From Proteobacteria bacterium UBA5122 (GTDB lineage Bacteria > Pseudomonadota > Gammaproteobacteria > Tenderiales > Tenderiaceae), in NCBI GenBank assembly GCA_002415485.1, contig DHYU01000079.1, positions 1 to 18,444 of the forward strand: a DNA stretch of 18,444 bases, in the 5' to 3' direction. A program made the position numbers and the translations under genes. Each line of letters starts with the position of its first letter. The first letter of the stretch is position 1. Under the pieces are notes generated by a model. The model was not told the origin of the DNA. It was given only the letters and a program-made list of their open reading frames with translations, and did no database searches. Below are positions 13,676 through 18,444 of the stretch, piece by piece.

Positions 13676-14821
13676 TCAATTTTGATTGGGCGACAACAAA
13701 CTCAACACCGCTTCTGCTGCCGTTGCACTGGCATCGCGACGCAGGCTTTGATGAATCTCACCAAAACGCTGACTCAAGGTGGCAGCCTTCGTGTCATCAT
13801 TCAGATAGGCCAATACCGCAGCCCCTATATTGTCAGCCGTCGCGGCCTCTTGGAGCAATTCGGGCACCAGTGATTCATCACCGGCAAGCAAATTTGGCAG
13901 TGCCACATGTTTGGTCTTGAGCAGACGGCGATAGATTTTGTAGGTGAGATTTGCCATACGGTAGGTCACGACCATCGGCCGCTTCACCAACATGGCCTCG
14001 AGAGTCGCCGTACCGGAGGCCAACACGATGACATCCGCCGCCGTCATCACCTCACGGGCCTGACCGCGTACCAGGCGAATCCCGCCGACGTCCTGCTCCG
14101 TCACCAAGGACTGGAACTGCGCCAGCGTGGCATCAGTGGCCAAAGGCGCGACAAAACTCACACCCGGCGACTGTTGTTGCAACCAAGCGGCCGTTTGGAT
14201 CAGGGTCGGCCCAATCGCCTTGACCTCACTCATGCGACTGCCTGGCAACAGTGCGACAATCTTACCTTCGGCCGGTAACGCCAGATGTTGGCGCGCGGCG
14301 GCTTGATCAGGCTGCAATGGGATCATATCGGCCAAGGGATGACCGACGAATTCCACCCGCACATCGTGGCGGCGATAGAAGTCGGCCTCAAACGGAAACA
14401 GCGTTAACATCAGATCCACCGAGCGGGCGATCTTCTTGATGCGGTACTGGCGCCAGGCCCAGACCGACGGGCTAACATAATGCACCGTCTTGATCCCCGC
14501 CTCTTTCAATTGCCGCTCTAGGCCAAGGTTAAAGTCAGGCGCATCAATGCCTATGAAGAGATCCGGTGGATCATCGATAAAACGGCGGATCAACTGGCGA
14601 CGGATGCCGACCAGCTCACGATATCGACCCAGCACCTCGACCAGGCCCATCACGGCCAAGCGTTCTTGGGGAAAAATGGCATGGCAACCGGCGGCCACCA
14701 TCTGTTCACCGGCGATGCCTTCAAACACTGCGTCAGGGAATCGGGTTCGAATCGCCTGAATCAGGCCAGCCCCCAATAGATCACCGGAGACCTCACCGGC
14801 GACGATTCCGATTCTAAGCAC
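13676..14821 (-). CDS. lpxB: Lipid-A-disaccharide synthase
   Basis: A 381-residue glycosyltransferase that joins UDP-2,3-diacylglucosamine and lipid X into the lipid A disaccharide at the inner membrane. Family motifs run the full length: GEVSGD (9-14), GIDAPDFN (91-98), YVSPSVWAWR (115-124), GHPLAD (160-165), LLPGSRMSE (191-199), ASGTATLEA (268-276) and LPNLLAG (308-314). The start is GTG at 14821. It lies in the same frame as lpxA, four codons past the lpxA TAA, so no earlier start is possible. There is no Shine-Dalgarno sequence; the bases just before GTG are pyrimidine-rich (TCCTCC). Translation is therefore probably coupled to termination of lpxA. No defect is visible. Confidence 0.97.
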   Translation of the reverse strand: MLRIGIVAGEVSGDLLGAGLIQAIRTRFPDAVFEGIAGEQMVAAGCHAIFPQERLAVMGLVEVLGRYRELVGIRRQLIRRFIDDPPDLFIGIDAPDFNLGLERQLKEAGIKTVHYVSPSVWAWRQYRIKKIARSVDLMLTLFPFEADFYRRHDVRVEFVGHPLADMIPLQPDQAAARQHLALPAEGKIVALLPGSRMSEVKAIGPTLIQTAAWLQQQSPGVSFVAPLATDATLAQFQSLVTEQDVGGIRLVRGQAREVMTAADVIVLASGTATLEAMLVKRPMVVTYRMANLTYKIYRRLLKTKHVALPNLLAGDESLVPELLQEAATADNIGAAVLAYLNDDTKAATLSQRFGEIHQSLRRDASATAAEAVLSLLSPNQN

Positions 14822-14833
14822 GGAGGATGCCGG

Positions 14834-15622
14834 TTAGCGGACGATGCCGCGCTCGGACTGGCGGACAAACTCAACCAGTTGCGCAACGGCGGGATCCGCT
14901 GCAGATGCCTCAGCGATCTCAGCCAATGCCTTGTCTACCGTCAAACCCCGGCGGTAGATCGATTTATAGGCGCGTTTCAGCGCCAATTGCGTCTCAGCAG
15001 TAAAACCACGGCGACGCAGACCTTCTGAGTTCAAACCATGGGGCTGTGCCGGTTGCCCGGAGACCATCATAAACGGCGGTACATCCTTGGCGACAGCGCT
15101 CCCCATGCCAACAAAACTATGGGCGCCGATGCGGCAGAACTGGTGAATCAGGCTCGCGCCACCGATGATGGCAAAGTCTTCGATAAAGACATGACCCGCC
15201 AGATTGACGTTATTGGCAAAGATGGTGTTATTGCCGACCACACAGTCATGGGCGATGTGGACATAGGCCATGATCCAGTTATCATTACCAACCGTCGTCG
15301 CCCCTCGATCCTGCACTGTGCCACGGTTGAGCGTGCAAAACTCACGAATGACATTGCGGTCGCCGATCTCCAGCCACGTATCTTCACCGGCGTATTTTTT
15401 ATCCTGCGGCAACTCACCCACAGAGGCGAACTGAAAGATTTTGTTTTCTACACCGATACGGCAAGGACCATTGATCACTACATTAGGCCCCACCCAGGTA
15501 TCGCGCCCGATCTCTACCTTCGGTCCAATAACGGAAAAAGGCCCTACTGTTACCCCAGGGCCAATCTTGGCATCAGGATCGACCACTGCCCTAGGGTCGA
15601 TGTTCGCGGTAGCATCAATCAC
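14834..15622 (-). CDS. lpxA: UDP-N-acetylglucosamine O-acyltransferase
   Basis: A 262-residue left-handed beta-helix acyltransferase, the first step of lipid A synthesis: it transfers a 3-hydroxyacyl chain from acyl carrier protein to the 3-OH of UDP-GlcNAc. It aligns without gaps to the 262-residue E. coli enzyme over the parts I compared. Catalytic His125 is in VHIAHDC, and DLKYAGE-type (KKYAGED) and HQFCRIGAH segments are present. The acyl-length residue, Gly173 in E. coli, is Met173 here (VGMGSA), as in P. aeruginosa, whose enzyme prefers C10 chains. The start is GTG at 15622, two bases after the fabZ TAG, with AAGGA about 10 nt upstream. A longer in-frame GTG at 15646 lies inside fabZ and gives an N-terminus unlike the family. 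Confidence 0.96.
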   Translation of the reverse strand: MIDATANIDPRAVVDPDAKIGPGVTVGPFSVIGPKVEIGRDTWVGPNVVINGPCRIGVENKIFQFASVGELPQDKKYAGEDTWLEIGDRNVIREFCTLNRGTVQDRGATTVGNDNWIMAYVHIAHDCVVGNNTIFANNVNLAGHVFIEDFAIIGGASLIHQFCRIGAHSFVGMGSAVAKDVPPFMMVSGQPAQPHGLNSEGLRRRGFTAETQLALKRAYKSIYRRGLTVDKALAEIAEASAADPAVAQLVEFVRQSERGIVR

Positions 15623-15624
15623 AA

Positions 15625-16089
15625 CTACACATTCCTTTCGGCACACATCAGCTCTGCGGCAGTAACCAATTTGCCATCAACGGTTGCCTCAGCCTCGAAC
15701 TTCCATACGCCGCGCACCGTGCGCAGCACCTTGACCGATAACACCAACTGATCGCCGGGATAAACAGGCTGTTTAAAACGCGCATTATCAATGCCTACAA
15801 AATAGTACAGTGACTTTTCCGTCGGCTGAGTACCAGTGGTTTTGAATGCCAAAATTCCTGTTGCCTGGGCCAGTGCCTCAAGAATCAACACCCCCGGCAT
15901 CACGGGGCGATGCGGGAAATGGCCTTGAAAAAAGGGTTCGTTATAGCTGACGTTTTTGATCGCCGTCAGATACTCGCCCAGCTTGTAATCAATGACCTTA
16001 TCGACCAACAAAAACGGATACCGGTGTGGCAGGTGCTGTAGCACCTCGTGAATATCCATCGTGTTAACTTCGTTATGCTCGTTTGACAT
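15625..16089 (-). CDS. fabZ: 3-hydroxyacyl-ACP dehydratase FabZ
   Basis: A 154-residue hot-dog-fold dehydratase of fatty acid synthesis. It removes water from 3-hydroxyacyl-ACP and so competes with LpxA and LpxD for the same pool of 3-hydroxyacyl chains, the accepted reason for its place among the lpx genes. The catalytic His57 and Glu71 lie in QGHFPHRPVMPGVLILEALA. LPHRYPFLLVDKV (20-32) and YYFVGIDNARFKQPVYPGDQ are typical. ATG 16089 has GGGA a few bases upstream and gives a family-like length; the Met at position 11 is a less likely start. It follows lpxD by 31 bp and touches lpxA within 2 bp. Confidence 0.97.
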   Translation of the reverse strand: MSNEHNEVNTMDIHEVLQHLPHRYPFLLVDKVIDYKLGEYLTAIKNVSYNEPFFQGHFPHRPVMPGVLILEALAQATGILAFKTTGTQPTEKSLYYFVGIDNARFKQPVYPGDQLVLSVKVLRTVRGVWKFEAEATVDGKLVTAAELMCAERNV

Positions 16090-16120
16090 CTATCCCAACA
16101 CTCTTAACAACCACCGACCC

Positions 16121-17140
16121 TTAGTCAGCGTCCTGTAAACGTTTCACTTGGCGCGCAAGTTCATCTAATTTCTTGAAACGGGCAGCATTCTTTTTCCACT
16201 GGCGATTTTTCTCCAGCGGCGTACCCGATGAATAAAATCCAGGCTGGGAAATATTGCCGGCGACGAGTGACATTGCTGAAACAATGACATCGTCACAGAT
16301 ACTCAGGTGGCCGACAATCCCAACCCCACCACCGATCTGACAACGACGACCAATCTCCGTACTTCCTGCAATCCCGACACACCCAGCAATCGCGGTTCCT
16401 TCACCAATCCGCACATTATGAGCAACTTGAACCTGATTATCCAGCTTCACCCCGGCACCAATGACGGTATCATCCAAGGCGCCGCGATCGATGGTGGTAT
16501 TGGCCCCGATCTCCACATCATTACCGATCACCACACCACCCAATTGTGGCACCTTTACCCAACGCCCCTGGTCATTGGCAAAGCCAAAGCCATCGCCGCC
16601 AATGACAGCACCAGGCTGAATTAAGACGCGATCACCAATAGTCACGCCATGGCACACACTCACATTAGCCACTAAACGGCAATTCGCGCCAATCCTGGCA
16701 TCCCGACCAATAAAACACCCAGGACCAATGTAACTACCATCGCCGATCACAACATCATCTTCGATCACGGCTTTTGCAGCGATGTAGGCAGATCCGGGGA
16801 CGGTCACACTTGCCGCGACAACAGCCGAAGGATGGACCCCACCGTACTGGTCAGGTGTAGGGTTGAGCATGGCTGCAATTTTTGCGTAGACCAGATAGGG
16901 GTTGGTGCAAACCAACAGGCTGGGCCCAGATGTTACCAATGAGGCATCTTCCGGCCTTAAAACTACCGCATCCGCCCCAGTTGTTGCGAGGAATTTGCGG
17001 TAACGTGAATTGGCAACAAAGGCGATTTGCCCCCTACCCGCCGATTGAATAGTATTAACAGCATCAATCATCAGGGCGCCATCGCCCCGCAATTCAGCAT
17101 CAACCGCAGCTGCCAACTCAGCCAGTGTCAAGGCAGCCAT
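16121..17140 (-). CDS. lpxD: UDP-3-O-acylglucosamine N-acyltransferase
   Basis: A 339-residue beta-helix acyltransferase, the third step of lipid A synthesis: it adds the N-linked 3-hydroxyacyl chain at position 2. The N-terminal uridine-binding domain spans about 1-100 (VNTIQSAGRGQIAFVANSRYRKFL). Hexapeptide repeats cover about 101-310, with catalytic His241 in QVQVAHNVRIG and the conserved GGDGFGFA at 181-188. A C-terminal helix of charged residues follows (KNAARFKKLDELARQVKRLQ). The ATG at 17140 lies 6 bp past the skp stop, and AGG overlapping that stop (TAGGCGAGC) can serve as ribosome binding site. Length and motifs are normal. Confidence 0.97.
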   Translation of the reverse strand: MAALTLAELAAAVDAELRGDGALMIDAVNTIQSAGRGQIAFVANSRYRKFLATTGADAVVLRPEDASLVTSGPSLLVCTNPYLVYAKIAAMLNPTPDQYGGVHPSAVVAASVTVPGSAYIAAKAVIEDDVVIGDGSYIGPGCFIGRDARIGANCRLVANVSVCHGVTIGDRVLIQPGAVIGGDGFGFANDQGRWVKVPQLGGVVIGNDVEIGANTTIDRGALDDTVIGAGVKLDNQVQVAHNVRIGEGTAIAGCVGIAGSTEIGRRCQIGGGVGIVGHLSICDDVIVSAMSLVAGNISQPGFYSSGTPLEKNRQWKKNAARFKKLDELARQVKRLQDAD

Positions 17141-17146
17141 GCTCGC

Positions 17147-17644
17147 CTACTTCAAATTTTTAATTACCAGATCGGTGATATCCACCCGTTCACTGGCATA
17201 AGAAACCCCTTCGTATAAAATGAGGTCGAAGCCTTCGCGTTTACCAATTGTTTGAATGGTTTCCCGCAACTTATCCTGCACCTTCGCCATTTCTTCATTA
17301 CGACGAATGGTGAAATCTTCTTTCAATGCCGTGTCCTGCAACTTGAGTTCACGCTGAAGATTTACCAACTCACGCTCTTTGCGCTGGCGCTGTTCTGCGC
17401 TCATCAAAGGGGCATCTTTTTGAAATTTTTCTTGCTCGGCCAGTAGTTGTTCACCCTTGCCCATCAATTCTTGCTGACGCGGCTCAAACTCTTTTTTCAA
17501 TCGCTCGGTCGCTTCTTTTGCCTGTGGTGACTGCTGAATCAACTCGGCAGCATTCACAAACCCAATCTTCAGGTCTTTGGCCATACCGACTTGAGGTGCC
17601 ATGAAGGCAGCAAGCGCAAGGGCTGGCAAAATCTTGTGCAACAT
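17147..17644 (-). CDS. skp: Periplasmic chaperone Skp/OmpH
   Basis: A 165-residue periplasmic chaperone that holds unfolded outer-membrane proteins for the Bam complex. It has a signal peptide (residues 1-22, cleavage after GMA, mature start KDLKIGFVN). The mature part is dominated by a Lys/Glu/Gln-rich coiled coil (about 45-125), the arms of the Skp trimer, and a C-terminal beta segment (FDLILYEGVSYASERVDIT). The Met at 17644 is chosen over the one at 17656: GGGAG lies 5 nt before it, and it begins a cleaner signal peptide. The gene follows bamA by 15 bp, as in other proteobacteria, so substrate chaperone and insertase are made together. Confidence 0.95.
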   Translation of the reverse strand: MLHKILPALALAAFMAPQVGMAKDLKIGFVNAAELIQQSPQAKEATERLKKEFEPRQQELMGKGEQLLAEQEKFQKDAPLMSAEQRQRKERELVNLQRELKLQDTALKEDFTIRRNEEMAKVQDKLRETIQTIGKREGFDLILYEGVSYASERVDITDLVIKNLK

Positions 17645-17659
17645 ACTTACTCCCATTTT

Positions 17660-18444
17660 CTAAAATGCTGTTCCCAAGGTGAATTGGAAAGTCTCGGTCT
17701 CATCCTGAGGCTCGTCATTCATCGGTCTAGCCAGATTGAATGCAAGGGGCCCAACCGGCGACATCCACATTAACCCAAAGCCTACGGATTGCCTCATTTC
17801 ATCACTGTCGTAGCTATCTATATCAGTGTATACGTTACCAATATCGAAGAAGGTAATAAAGCGCACCGTTTGACTATCCGCAGCAAACGGCGGTGGGAAA
17901 ATGACCTCCGAGCTCCCAATCACACGAAAGTCCCCCCCCACTGGGTCACCCGCCTCACGCGGACCGAGTGAGTTAGAACGATAACCGCGTACCGAATTGG
18001 CACCACCGGCGTAAAACTTCTCAAAAAATGGTAACTGAGATGTATCTTTGTAGCTATCCCCGTAAGCCAGGCGGGCCTCGAGAGACAAAGTGAATAGGTC
18101 CGTCATCGGATACAACCAATTACTACGTGTTGTCAGCTTATAAAAATTGATATCACTGCTGGGCAACACTACCTCGGCTGATACGGTTTGTATCGTCCCT
18201 TCGGTGGCGAAAATTGTCCGATTACGTGTGTCGTGGGTCCAACCAATCGTCGCCTTATAAAGATCGTATTCCTCACCATTCACCCCCAGGAAATCCAGAT
18301 AGGACTGGGGTGTATACTGAGTAGTCTTCACGGTCAGGTTTTCATAGCCGATGCCCAACCGCACGGTGTCGAATTCGGACAAAGGTATCCCGTATGTCAT
18401 AGAACCACCCAACACATCCGTTGCGTACTCGGCCAAGCTGGTTT
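17660..18444 (-). CDS. bamA: Outer-membrane assembly factor BamA, C-terminal part
   Basis: The last 260 or so residues of BamA, the beta-barrel insertase of the outer membrane; the gene runs off the right edge. What is visible is barrel strands with alternating hydrophobic residues, the conserved L6 motif region FYAGGANSVRGYRSNSLGP and the closing segment WMSPVGPLAFNLARP. The protein ends FQFTLGTAF, with the terminal Phe expected of the beta-signal. The N-terminal POTRA domains are outside the window. No defects are seen. Position upstream of skp and lpxD is the standard order. Confidence 0.95.
   Translation of the reverse strand, partial: TSLAEYATDVLGGSMTYGIPLSEFDTVRLGIGYENLTVKTTQYTPQSYLDFLGVNGEEYDLYKATIGWTHDTRNRTIFATEGTIQTVSAEVVLPSSDINFYKLTTRSNWLYPMTDLFTLSLEARLAYGDSYKDTSQLPFFEKFYAGGANSVRGYRSNSLGPREAGDPVGGDFRVIGSSEVIFPPPFAADSQTVRFITFFDIGNVYTDIDSYDSDEMRQSVGFGLMWMSPVGPLAFNLARPMNDEPQDETETFQFTLGTAF

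Noticed and set aside
15623..15646. Longer LpxA from the GTG at 15646
   Set aside because: Adds eight residues (MCRKECVV) unlike the family; the GTG at 15622 gives exactly the usual 262 residues and lies just after the fabZ stop.
15038..15751. A 237-codon plus-strand open frame
   Set aside because: Antisense to lpxA and fabZ, both of which are certain; no family features.
1..18444. tRNA, rRNA, CRISPR, insertion sequence or phage attachment site
   Set aside because: No cloverleaf, repeat-spacer array, transposase frame or flanking direct repeats were seen; even the accessory genes lack mobility genes.

Overview
This window looks like chromosomal DNA of a gammaproteobacterium. The ends of the conserved bamA-skp-lpxD-fabZ-lpxA-lpxB-rnhB-dnaE block are both present, in the usual order and on the minus strand, so the cell is Gram-negative and makes lipid A. 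I cannot name the genus. LpxA carries the Met found in Pseudomonas aeruginosa at the acyl-length position, and a Na+/H+ antiporter of the fused-MrpA type is present, which suggests a saline or alkaline habitat.

Layout, read in the direction of transcription (right to left): 18444-13676 is the envelope block, with the BamA C-terminus, Skp, LpxD, FabZ, LpxA and LpxB packed with 2-31 bp gaps. 13658-10267 is accessory and by eye more AT-rich: a small exported (probably lipo-) protein, then a secreted rhodanese and a membrane-bound GGDEF-EAL protein that probably share a promoter. rnhB (10304-9714) overlaps the end of the GGDEF-EAL gene by 38 bp. 9699-3765 holds a promoter region, a structured leader and the six-gene Mrp operon A'CDEFG. 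3555-1633 is a FapA-family (DUF342) gene with a duplicated N-terminal domain. The one plus-strand gene, yjbQ (1179-1613), faces fapA and diverges from dnaE, whose first 348 codons end the window.

In Escherichia coli lpxB, rnhB and dnaE are adjacent. Here about 3.4 kb sits between lpxB and rnhB and about 8.7 kb between rnhB and dnaE. The two inserts carry sensing and signalling (rhodanese plus c-di-GMP enzyme), ion homeostasis (Mrp) and a possible surface or motility factor (FapA).

The strongest leads are the Met173 acyl ruler of LpxA, the secreted rhodanese next to a c-di-GMP enzyme with exactly two cysteines in its periplasmic part, the displaced I-site of its GGDEF domain, the duplicated FapA domain, and the palindrome and hairpin in front of the Mrp operon. 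No RNA genes, CRISPR arrays, insertion sequences or attachment sites were recognised. No stretch over 300 bases lacks a gene.
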